A stretch of DNA of 7,865 nucleotides, from the NCBI GenBank assembly GCA_013331225.1, contig DUGV01000209.1, forward strand, positions 1 to 7,865. The letters run 5' to 3'. This DNA comes from Methanolinea sp. GTDB lineage: Archaea; Halobacteriota; Methanomicrobia; Methanomicrobiales; Methanospirillaceae. Within the stretch, counting starts at the first letter, position 1, and every line of letters begins with the position of its first letter. Below are positions 1 to 5,447 of this stretch, piece by piece. The notes below the pieces were generated by a model. That model worked only from the letters and a program-made list of their open reading frames with translations, was not told where the DNA came from and searched no databases. The position numbers were made by a program, and so were the translations under genes.

Positions 1-194
1 GGTTCTCCATCAAGGGGTTTGCCGGCGACACGACTGTCGAGGTGAGGTTCAAAAAAGAGGTGATGGACCTCACGGTGGACTTTGCCTACTCCCTCTTCTC
101 TTCGTTCAAGGATGAGAAGACCGATCTCTCCGGCCTGAAACAGCGGGAGGAGGCAGTCGCCGGGCGGGTCCGCCGACGCCGCCACGGGGAGTGA
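1..194 (+). CDS. C-terminal fragment of an unidentified protein
   Basis: The window opens inside a plus-strand reading frame that runs from base 3 without a stop to TGA at 192-194, giving 63 visible residues. The fragment starts FSIKGFAGDTTVEVRFKKEV and ends in a basic tail (RVRRRRHGE). It alternates a possible beta-strand (TVEVRF), an amphipathic helix (residues about 19-36) and a charged tail. No signal peptide, membrane segment or catalytic motif is visible in this piece. I do not recognise the family; a C-terminal regulatory or DNA-binding domain would fit the charge, but that is speculation. Its TGA overlaps the GTG start of the methyltransferase gene (GTGA at 191-194), which points to an operon with translational coupling. 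The reading frame is certain in outline; the identity is unknown. Confidence 0.7.
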   Translation, partial: FSIKGFAGDTTVEVRFKKEVMDLTVDFAYSLFSSFKDEKTDLSGLKQREEAVAGRVRRRRHGE

Positions 195-781
195 GCGGGG
201 GAATATTCGTGCCCGAAGATGTCTTCGAGCGGTATGCGGAGGACTATGACCTCTGGTTCGAGGAGCACCCCGCCGAGTACCGTTCAGAACTCGGCCGGGT
301 TCGCGCACTTTCCCCTCCCATAGCCCCCTTTTCCCTCGAAGTGGGAGCGGGATCGGGACGGTTTGCCGCACCGCTCGGGATCGGGCTCGGGGTCGAGCCC
401 TCGGTGGCGCTCTGCCGGATGGCGCGATGGAGGGGGATCGAGGTTATCCGGGCAATCGGCGAGGCAATCCCCTTCAGGGACGCATCCATCCCGTCAGTCC
501 TGATGGTGACCGTCATCTGCTTCCTGGAAGACCCCTCCCGGGTGCTCGCCGAACTGCAGCGAATCCTCGTCCCCGGGGGCGCTGTCGTGATTGCGTTCAT
601 CGAACGCGGCGGCCCAATACACCAAAAATACCTCTATGAGGGAGGGAAGGGACGATTTCTCTCCTGTGCACGCTTCTATACCAAGGAGGAGGTGTTATCT
701 CTCCTCGATAATAACGGGTTTTGGGTCACCGCTGTGGATCCCCGGGCAGGGTTCTGTGTCATCGCGGCGCAGAAGGGCTAA
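191..781 (+). CDS. Class I SAM-dependent methyltransferase
   Basis: A small Rossmann-fold methyltransferase of 196 residues, within the usual length for stand-alone members. The N-terminus (FERYAEDYDLWFEEHP, residues 12-27) is typical of the Methyltransf_11-like group. Motif I, EVGAGSGRF, lies at residues 50-58 and binds the SAM methionine. The acidic residue of motif II, which contacts the ribose, is E69 in GVEPS. Strand 4 and the post-motif region follow at about 100-112, then the LVPGGAVVIAF strand at about 126-136. The substrate (small molecule or protein) cannot be inferred. The first GTG (191) overlaps the TGA of the upstream gene. A second in-frame GTG at 209 (reading PEDVFERYA) lies nearer the conserved start, with GGGG at 197-200 and a GGAGTGA at 188-194 upstream, so the start is 191 or 209. 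It probably shares the upstream gene's transcript. Stop codon TAA. Confidence 0.88.
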   Translation: MSGGIFVPEDVFERYAEDYDLWFEEHPAEYRSELGRVRALSPPIAPFSLEVGAGSGRFAAPLGIGLGVEPSVALCRMARWRGIEVIRAIGEAIPFRDASIPSVLMVTVICFLEDPSRVLAELQRILVPGGAVVIAFIERGGPIHQKYLYEGGKGRFLSCARFYTKEEVLSLLDNNGFWVTAVDPRAGFCVIAAQKG

Positions 782-793
782 TCGGAGAGGGAT

Positions 794-873
794 TGGGTTT
801 TTGCCCAGATTGTCATTGGTTCCGGAATCAATCGACGACATTTGATTTTAATCCCACAATACCCCCTTTTTTT
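794..873 (+). terminator. Probable transcription termination region after the methyltransferase gene
   Basis: Two short dyads follow the methyltransferase stop. TGGG/CCCA (794-797/804-807) encloses a T5 run. ATTGGTTCCGGAATCAAT (815-832) is a palindrome apart from one G/A position. They are followed by T-rich DNA (841-849) and a T7 run at 867-873. Archaeal termination depends mainly on T-tracts in the non-template strand, so the T7 run is the best candidate; the palindrome could equally be an operator for the downstream gene. Confidence 0.4.
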
Positions 874-894
874 GCCGGCCGATTTTTCCGAGGC

Positions 895-949
895 ATTTAT
901 CCGCATTTGCGACGTTGATAGTAGTATTGCTGCCGGTAACTGGTGATCC
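895..949 (+). promoter_or_regulatory. Putative promoter and Shine-Dalgarno site of the STAS-kinase gene
   Basis: ATTTATCC at 895-902 is an acceptable archaeal TATA-like element, predicting a start of transcription near 922-926 and a leader of about 30 bases. GGTGATCC at 942-949 matches the complement of the archaeal 16S 3' end (GGATCACC). It sits correctly for the GTG at 953 and argues for that start over the ATG at 968. The TATA match is weak; the ribosome site is strong. Confidence 0.55.
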
Positions 950-952
950 CTG

Positions 953-2458
953 GTGAAGAGCGTAACGATGCGTGAAGGAGAAGTCATGGTCCTCTCCCTT
1001 GAGGGAAGGCTCGATGCGCAGGGGGCCGTGGAGATAGACGCGGTGCTGAAAGATCTCCTCCGTGAGACCGACAGCACGATAATCTTTGACATGTCGGGAG
1101 TCACCTACATGAGCAGCGCCGGCATCAGGACAATTGTTGCAACCGAGAAGAGGATGAAGGAGAGGGGCGGTCGAATCCACCTCTCATGTCTCCAGCCCTA
1201 TCCCCGCTCGGTCCTCGATATGACGGGTTTCTCTACCGTGCTCTCCATCCATTCCACCCGCAAAGAGGCGGTCCGGGCGGCAAGGGCAACGGTCGGACGG
1301 GAAATTGGAGTTCCCGGACACGCCCCTCTCGCCGTGCAGACCAGGGGCGCGGAGTTTGTTGCCACCTGCACGGGGCAGGATGCCTGCACCCTTGATATTA
1401 CCGGATTTCCCACCGATGAGAGGAGTGGAGGAAGGGACACTGGCCCCGCCATCCCAGTCACGATCCCCGTGTCCGCATGTTCCCTCGGATTCGGTTCACC
1501 AGGCCTCCCGGATGACGATGAGGAGAGCGCGATGGGGGACTTTTTGTCTGTCGGGCACATCGCGGCGTGGGTCCTCCCTGACAGCGGCGACACCCTCGAC
1601 TACCTGGTCCTCGAGAAGAATGTGGCAAGAATCCCGCTCGCCACCTCGTTTCTCATCTCTCCTTCCGCGCCACCCGGGTGCGAGGTCCGGGTGCATGCCG
1701 GATCACCGGGCGGAATCACGCTCTCGGATCTCTTCGATTCCCTCCATGAGATTGCAAAAGAGATGGATCCCCGCTACTGTGGTGTTCTCTGCACCTCGTT
1801 CTGCGCCGAATCTCCGGACGTGCAGACCCTCAATCCGGCGGAAGGCACGCCTCCAACTGCCACGCTCGCGGGATGTGCGGTTATTGTCGATGCTGCAGCC
1901 CTCCCGGATCACCTGGGGGGAGTGGTCACCGATGCGCTGGTCCGCCACCTTCCCGGAAGACCGGGCATCGTCCCACGGGCCACAGCGCTCGTCTTCCGGG
2001 ATCTCGCTGCAGGCGAGGGTGAGTCCGCCTGCGAGGCGGTCGCACGCGGGCTTTCCTCGGATGTGCAGGCGCTCCTCCGTCATCTCTCGCCCCGCACGAG
2101 GATATTTCAGGCGACTCTCCAGCTCTTCGTCATCTCCGACATCCGGCTTCATACCGGCACCACGATCGTCTTTGAGGGGGATGTCCCGGGATGGAACCCC
2201 GACTACGAGCGGATCACGAAGAGTGTTCACCATGACTGCTCGGAGGTGCGCCTCCACCCGATATCCGGCGGCTATTCCGGGTCGCTCGTCTTCCGCGACG
2301 ATGCCTACGACCGCAGCGGCAGGAGAGAGATGCCTTTTGTATTAAAACTCGACCGGTGGGAGAACATCCGGGCGGAGATCGAGGGGTACGAGGGGCATGT
2401 GAAACGGTATATCCAGAATAACGCGACCCAGATCATCCAGAAGGCGCGAAGCGGCTAG
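953..2458 (+). CDS. STAS domain-phosphotransferase fusion, part upstream of an in-frame TAG
   Basis: First 501 codons of a 780-codon frame (953-3295) broken only by TAG at 2456-2458. Residues 1-105 form a STAS domain like SpoIIAA/RsbV: strand VMVLSLEGRLDAQ, then DMSGVTYMSSAGIR at 46-59. By alignment to SpoIIAA (MDSSGLG, phosphoserine 58) the likely phospho-acceptor is S55. Residues about 106-165 look like a linker. Residues about 170-430 are an alpha/beta region I cannot assign. From about 436 a kinase N-lobe begins: Gly-rich loop SGGYSGS (438-444), candidate ATP-binding lysine K465 in FVLKLDR, and C-helix residues E470/E475. The TAG cuts after the C-helix, so this part alone would hold half a kinase. 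Start GTG is fixed by GGTGATCC at 942-949. In bacteria STAS proteins antagonise anti-sigma kinases; archaea have no such sigma factors, so the partner is unknown. Confidence 0.85.
   Translation: MKSVTMREGEVMVLSLEGRLDAQGAVEIDAVLKDLLRETDSTIIFDMSGVTYMSSAGIRTIVATEKRMKERGGRIHLSCLQPYPRSVLDMTGFSTVLSIHSTRKEAVRAARATVGREIGVPGHAPLAVQTRGAEFVATCTGQDACTLDITGFPTDERSGGRDTGPAIPVTIPVSACSLGFGSPGLPDDDEESAMGDFLSVGHIAAWVLPDSGDTLDYLVLEKNVARIPLATSFLISPSAPPGCEVRVHAGSPGGITLSDLFDSLHEIAKEMDPRYCGVLCTSFCAESPDVQTLNPAEGTPPTATLAGCAVIVDAAALPDHLGGVVTDALVRHLPGRPGIVPRATALVFRDLAAGEGESACEAVARGLSSDVQALLRHLSPRTRIFQATLQLFVISDIRLHTGTTIVFEGDVPGWNPDYERITKSVHHDCSEVRLHPISGGYSGSLVFRDDAYDRSGRREMPFVLKLDRWENIRAEIEGYEGHVKRYIQNNATQIIQKARSG
2456..2458 (+). 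other. In-frame amber codon (TAG) inside the STAS-kinase gene
   Basis: TAG is in frame with the GTG at 953 and with the downstream coding segment that runs to TGA at 3293-3295. The flanking residues read KARSG-TAG-YGGILYTFVG, joining the kinase C-helix to the expected strands 4 and 5 without a gap. It is the only lesion I see in 780 codons. The other complete genes here end in TAA or TGA, none in TAG, though the sample is small. Possible meanings are a sense or recoded codon (such as pyrrolysine), a fresh nonsense mutation (GAG, CAG, AAG and others are one base away), or a sequencing error. Confidence 0.9.
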
Positions 2459-3295
2459 TACGGCGGCATCCTCTACACGTTCGTCGGGATCCAGGGGCCC
2501 CAGAGCCGCATCTTCTCGCTCGAGGACTATTACCTCACCCATCCGACAGAAGAGGTGCTCGCGATCTTCGATATCCTCTTCAGGAGAGTGCTCAGGGCAT
2601 GGTACGGCCAGCCGCGGCTCCGGGACCTTCCCCTGTACGATGTCTACAGCGACATCTTCCGGTACGAGGATGTCCGCAGGTGGGCAGAATCCCGCTACAG
2701 CATCACCGCGGCGGACGAGACAATCGATCTCCCCTTCGGACTGGGGAGGTCGGCAAACCCCCTGCACTTCATGGAACACATTCTCCCGGACCGCCGATCG
2801 CGGACTTGGAGCGTGTACGAGGGGTCGGTCCACGGTGACCTGAACATGAAGAACGTGCTGATGGACGACGAGCAGAACCTCTGGTTGATCGACTTTGCGA
2901 TGACCGGGCACTCGCACATCCTGCGTGACGTCGCAAAACTTGAATCCGTGCTGAAGCTGGAGATGATTCCCATCGAGTCGCAGGAACGCCTCTTTGAGCT
3001 TGTCGCACTTGAGCAGGTCTTCCTGACCCCAAAAAAGCTCGGCGAGATCCCTTCGCTTCCCGAAGGTATCGCTGACCCGGATATCGCAAAGGCATTCCAG
3101 GTAGTCCATCAGCTCAGGCGGTACGCCGACACCATCACGCTGCTCGACGAGGACATCCTGCAGTATTACCTGGCGCTCCTCTATTACACGCTCTGTGTCC
3201 CAGCATTCGTGAGCGTAAATGATTACATGCGGGAGTATGCCTGGATCTCCTCGTCCCTCCTCTGCGAGGCCCTCCGGATACATGGGGAGCACTGA
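2459..3295 (+). CDS. APH-like kinase C-lobe, continuation of the STAS fusion after the TAG
   Basis: Codons 503-780 of the frame that begins at 953, open from just after the TAG to TGA at 3293-3295. The first in-frame start candidate is GTG at 2555, with no good ribosome site, and using it would drop 32 conserved-looking residues, so I treat this as the same gene. It supplies the C-lobe of an aminoglycoside/choline-kinase-type phosphotransferase. The catalytic loop VHGDLNMKNVLMD has H627, D629 (general base) and N634 (metal ligand). WLIDFAMTGHSHILRDVAKLE-type sequence from 644 carries the metal-binding D647 of the DFG-equivalent. All key residues are intact, so selection was acting until recently. 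From memory, the IDFA-TG-GH-LRD-A-LE pattern resembles kinase-like domains in bacterial multi-domain conflict or signalling proteins (the TCAD9 family is one to test). Substrate unknown; phosphorylation of the fused STAS serine is a hypothesis. Confidence 0.82.
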   Translation, partial: YGGILYTFVGIQGPQSRIFSLEDYYLTHPTEEVLAIFDILFRRVLRAWYGQPRLRDLPLYDVYSDIFRYEDVRRWAESRYSITAADETIDLPFGLGRSANPLHFMEHILPDRRSRTWSVYEGSVHGDLNMKNVLMDDEQNLWLIDFAMTGHSHILRDVAKLESVLKLEMIPIESQERLFELVALEQVFLTPKKLGEIPSLPEGIADPDIAKAFQVVHQLRRYADTITLLDEDILQYYLALLYYTLCVPAFVSVNDYMREYAWISSSLLCEALRIHGEH

Positions 3296-3547
3296 TCTGC
3301 GACGAATCGCTATGGCAGGGTTTTTGAGGGATTGCTGTCCAGAGGCATCGGATAAGAGTTCCCTTTTCGCAGGGCTGCTGATGCGTGAGACATCACTCAT
3401 CCAGACGAACCTTCCAGAGCGGTGCTGCCACCTCCATCACCGGTATCTTGTGTGTTCTCTCCTCCTGCAATACGAATACAGGTACTCGTAAAAGTGCACC
3501 GGACGCGGGTGTGGACTGGCATAAACGCAGTCGGGCATGCCCATTTG

Positions 3548-3566
3548 TTGTATTGTACAAATACAA
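3548..3566. repeat. Inverted repeat, candidate operator
   Basis: TTGTATT and AATACAA form perfect 7-base arms around a 5-base centre. Both the symmetry and the position, about 50 bases upstream of the DUF350 gene's TATA-like box, suit a dimeric regulator. No regulator gene is adjacent, and a chance occurrence is possible. Confidence 0.4.
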
Positions 3567-3608
3567 GCAAACACGTCGGATTTGTAACATTACGCAGCGA
3601 TTGTTTGC

Positions 3609-3651
3609 GGAAATGAATTTAAGCCCTCATCCCCATGGATCCTCTGAGGTG
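3609..3651 (+). promoter_or_regulatory. Promoter and ribosome binding site of the DUF350 gene
   Basis: GGAAA (3609-3613) resembles a BRE and GAATTTAAG (3615-3623) a TATA box, centred about 39 bases before the ATG. That predicts transcription from about 3645 and a very short leader. GAGGTG at 3646-3651 is a good Shine-Dalgarno sequence six bases before the ATG at 3658. If the transcript starts near 3645, nearly the whole leader is the ribosome site. Confidence 0.6.
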
Positions 3652-3657
3652 TAACAG

Positions 3658-4140
3658 ATGGATATAGTAAACGCATTCGTTGGACTGATTCAGCTCGTCA
3701 TCGCCATAATCCTGGCAGTAGCAGCCCTCTACATCGGGTACGCCACGTTCTCGAAGATCACCAAGGGAATGGACGAGGCCGCTGAACTCAGAAAAGGCAA
3801 TGTCGCGGTGGGCATCGTCATCGCCTCCATCCTCTTTGCCATCGCTATCGTGGTACAGTCCGGGATCGCCGGGATCTCCATAGGTATCATGAACGCTCTT
3901 GCAGGGGACTGGTTCTCGCTCATCGCCGCAGTCATCCAGCTGATCCTCGGCATCATCCTTGCCGTCGCGGTCAGCTACTTTGCGCTGCACGTCATGGACC
4001 GGCTCACGAAGGGACTCAACGAGTTCGAGGAATTGAAGAAAGGAAATGTCGCGGTTGCCCTCCTGATGGCAGGAGTCATCATTGCGACCGCAGTCATCAT
4101 CCAGTCCGGGGTCATCGGCATCACCTCGGCACTCATATAA
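3658..4140 (+). CDS. DUF350 membrane protein with tandem duplicated unit
   Basis: A 160-residue, very hydrophobic protein of two homologous halves with four predicted membrane helices. Each half has a helix (IQLVIAIILAVA at 11-22; IQLILGIILAVA at 93-104), a charged cytosolic-type connector (TKGMDEAAELRKGNVAV; TKGLNEFEELKKGNVAV) and a second helix ending in QSGI or QSGV. Matching motifs (KGNVAV at 46 and 128, QSG at 67 and 149) keep an exact 82-residue offset. KGNVAVA followed by a helix is the hallmark of DUF350 (YjfL-type) inner-membrane proteins, whose function is not established. The ATG at 3658 is supported by GAGGTG. The gene is monocistronic as far as can be seen and converges on the next gene, another small membrane protein. 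A role in envelope or osmotic stress is a guess from the neighbour only. Confidence 0.88.
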   Translation: MDIVNAFVGLIQLVIAIILAVAALYIGYATFSKITKGMDEAAELRKGNVAVGIVIASILFAIAIVVQSGIAGISIGIMNALAGDWFSLIAAVIQLILGIILAVAVSYFALHVMDRLTKGLNEFEELKKGNVAVALLMAGVIIATAVIIQSGVIGITSALI

Positions 4141-4160
4141 CCCAACAATATTTTTATTGA

Positions 4161-4197
4161 CCTGTAGCGTCAGGCGCCAGGGTTGCCCTGCGACAGG
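4161..4197 (+). repeat. Extended imperfect hairpin downstream of the DUF350 gene
   Basis: The outer stem is CCTGT/ACAGG (4161-4165/4193-4197). The inner stem is CAGGG/CCCTG (4178-4182/4186-4190) closing a TTG loop, with a possible CG/CG step between them. It lies just past the T5 run and may define the 3' end of the mRNA or protect it; this is inferred from symmetry only. Confidence 0.4.
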
Positions 4198-4330
4198 TTG
4201 CGGAAAGCGAATTCCCCGCCTTCCGGTCGTTCATGGCTTTCCCCGGCGACTCTATTCTCCTTCAGCCACCGCTATTCAGGCATGATGAATGGATTCCCAT
4301 TATCGTATCCGATAAGAGACTGTGCGTATA

Positions 4331-4347
4331 CTCCCGGTTATCGGGAG
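4331..4347. repeat. Perfect hairpin downstream of the minus-strand channel-like gene
   Basis: CTCCCG (4331-4336) and CGGGAG (4342-4347) form a perfect 6-base stem with loop GTTAT. Read on the minus strand it lies about 27 bases beyond a T7 run (4380-4374), so it may contribute to termination or 3' processing of the gene ending at 4387. Confidence 0.4.
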
Positions 4348-4373
4348 AGGATGAATGCTGCAATGGCAGAGGG

Positions 4374-4380
4374 AAAAAAA
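4374..4380 (-). terminator. T-tract terminator of the MscS-type TM-helix gene
   Basis: A7 on the plus strand is a T7 run in the non-template strand of the minus-strand gene, starting 7 bases after its TAA stop. Archaeal RNA polymerase terminates at such runs of five or more T without needing a hairpin. Confidence 0.5.
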
Positions 4381-4386
4381 GGGGAA

Positions 4387-5085
4387 TTACTTGATGATCT
4401 TCTTCAGCATGTTGTCTATCATCTCAGGGGCACGGTCCTTTAAGCCAAATGCCAGGAACACCGCGACGCCGACACCAACTCCAATCCCCACACCCCATGC
4501 AATCGGCGTGATGAACGTGTAGATGATTGTAAGGTCGATCAGCAGCTGGGAGAGCGCGAGAATCAGGACCACGAAGTAGAAGAATACCCGCAGCAGCATG
4601 ATGATGACACCAAGGAACTCGATATTCTGGGTCTTTCCCCATGCATGCATCAGGTCCGAGAAGTAGTCGACGATGACGAACCCTGCAACCAGGATGATAA
4701 GGAACATCGCGACGTGGGGCATGTAGAGGATGATCTTCTCGAAGAGTTCGCTGATGAATCCGATCTGAAGGACGCTTGCCGCGGCGGCGATTGCAATCAG
4801 GTAGATGAACCATCTGACAATGAGATCAAAGAGCCGTACAATATGCATTCCCGTCCCTTCAATCGCCTTTCCAAGGCTGGTCTTCCGGAGTGCGTCGTCA
4901 ACTCCCACCTTGTCGAGGATCTTCGATACGAGAGAACCGAGAACCCGGCCGACAACCCACCCGATGAGCAGGATGATGATTGCTGCAATGAGGTATGGGA
5001 TGTATGCGACAACCGAGGAGAACATCTGGGTCAGGGAATCACCGAGGGAGGTCATGGTCTGTGTAGCTATGTCTGTTGTTGCCAT
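4387..5085 (-). CDS. MscS-type conserved TM-helix membrane protein
   Basis: A 232-residue protein beginning MATTDIATQTM, with about five membrane helices. Numbering from this start, they lie near 24-47, 90-108, 122-142, 159-182 and 187-213. The segment IPYLIAAIIILLIGWVVGRV followed by LGSLVSKILDKVGVDD is a clear match to the 'conserved TM helix' family (PF05552) that precedes MscS channels. The last helix and GLKDRAPEMI resemble the entry to the MscS pore helix, but the soluble beta domain of a full MscS is absent. It is therefore more likely an accessory or channel-like protein than a complete mechanosensitive channel. A longer reading from GTG at 5112 (9 more residues) is possible. The TATA box GTTAAATAC (5123-5115) predicts transcription from about 5093, inside that extension, which favours ATG 5085. 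Convergent with the DUF350 gene. Stop TAA. Confidence 0.82.
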   Translation of the reverse strand: MATTDIATQTMTSLGDSLTQMFSSVVAYIPYLIAAIIILLIGWVVGRVLGSLVSKILDKVGVDDALRKTSLGKAIEGTGMHIVRLFDLIVRWFIYLIAIAAAASVLQIGFISELFEKIILYMPHVAMFLIILVAGFVIVDYFSDLMHAWGKTQNIEFLGVIIMLLRVFFYFVVLILALSQLLIDLTIIYTFITPIAWGVGIGVGVGVAVFLAFGLKDRAPEMIDNMLKKIIK

Positions 5086-5114
5086 AACGATCAAAACCCC
5101 AATAAGGGACACGA

Positions 5115-5137
5115 GTATTTAACAATATTCCACGTGG
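5115..5137 (-). promoter_or_regulatory. TATA box with adjacent CCACGTGG palindrome
   Basis: On the minus strand, GTTAAATAC (5123-5115) is a good TATA box, giving a predicted leader of about 8 bases before ATG 5085. The perfect 8-base palindrome CCACGTGG (5130-5137) sits immediately upstream of the BRE position. A protein bound there could touch or block TFB, so it is a plausible operator. The only weak ribosome signal is TGATC at about 5092-5088. Confidence 0.5.
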
Positions 5138-5447
5138 CATACGTTTCCAATTAATATTTTGAAAACTCCAGCCCAGATTCCGGTTTCACGCGACGGAATA
5201 GGTGAACGGCGGAATCAACTGAATGGCAGGCGTTCCGCACAACAATAGGTAAAATCCCGGGATCATGGAGCGTGTCGCAAAGGGAGATGCCTTTTCATTG
5301 AGAAAGGTCAGGGGTCACATCATCCGTGTTCGGATGGGACACGTGTAATGATGACGATCATGTGAAGGGTAGAGTGTCCTCTTTCGTCAATTGCCAGGAA
5401 TATACCGGGTAGCATCTCGAAAAATGAGGAAATTAATATGGTTCTGA
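5138..5447. other. Dyad-rich non-coding region between the two minus-strand genes
   Basis: No coding region is supported. There are many short perfect inverted repeats: ATTCCG/CGGAAT (5177-5182/5194-5199), GCGGAA/TTCCGC (5209-5214/5233-5238) and ATCCCGGGAT (5254-5263). Further right are CCTTT/AAAGG (5290-5294/5303-5307), CATCCG/CGGATG with a TGTT loop (5321-5336), ACACGTGT (5339-5346) and ATGAT/ATCAT with loop GACG (5348-5361). TTAATATTTTG at 5151-5161 could act as a TATA element for plus-strand transcription across them. A small RNA or regulatory array is possible; neither is proven. A T5 run on the minus strand (plus-strand AAAAA at 5420-5424) could terminate the DUF937 gene. Confidence 0.4.

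Larger units (their letters stand above)
3296..3657. other. Non-coding region with inverted repeats upstream of the DUF350 gene
   Basis: These 362 bases hold no gene I can support. A T5 run at 3319-3323 just after the kinase stop could end its transcript. TACGAATACAGGTACTCGTA (3471-3490) is an inverted repeat with 9-base arms and one mismatch. TTGTATTGTACAAATACAA (3548-3566) has perfect 7-base arms around GTACA. GTAACATTAC (3584-3593) has 4-base arms. The last two lie 25-70 bases upstream of the TATA element, where archaeal activators often bind. The composition is more AT-rich than the genes around it. Confidence 0.5.
4141..4386. other. Convergent intergenic region with hairpins and T-tracts
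   Basis: No gene is supported here. On the plus strand ATATTTTTATT (T5 at 4151-4155) just after the DUF350 stop is a likely T-tract terminator. It is followed by an extended hairpin at 4161-4197. On the minus strand, T7 (4380-4374) follows the mechanosensitive-type gene, with a second hairpin at 4347-4331 beyond it. The middle (4198-4330) shows nothing I can assign. Confidence 0.5.

Noticed and set aside
1305..2345. 346-residue open frame on the plus strand in another phase
   Set aside because: It overlaps the STAS fusion fully. Its product is Ser/Arg/Pro-rich low-complexity sequence typical of an out-of-phase reading, and the STAS frame has recognisable domains.
2494..2501. GGGGCCCC palindrome just after the TAG as a PYLIS-like element
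   Set aside because: An isolated 8-base palindrome in GC-rich DNA. It does not form the extended stem described for PYLIS, and such elements are not required for UAG reading in archaea.
2555..3295. Independent gene starting at GTG 2555
   Set aside because: The frame is open upstream to the TAG and the residues there continue the kinase fold. No promoter or good ribosome site precedes 2555, and a gene starting there would lack the kinase N-lobe.
2342..3400. 352-residue open frame on the minus strand
   Set aside because: It lies antisense to the kinase coding segment, which has intact catalytic motifs. The antisense product is rich in improbable composition and has no promoter or ribosome site; it results from GC-rich codon usage.
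3296..3657. tRNA or other structured RNA gene
   Set aside because: I found no cloverleaf, no GTTCRANYC-type T-loop and no CCA-end pattern in this or the other intergenic regions.
4183..4443. Small plus-strand open frame across the convergent region
   Set aside because: It runs into the 3' end of a well-supported minus-strand gene, has no ribosome site, and its sequence resembles no family.
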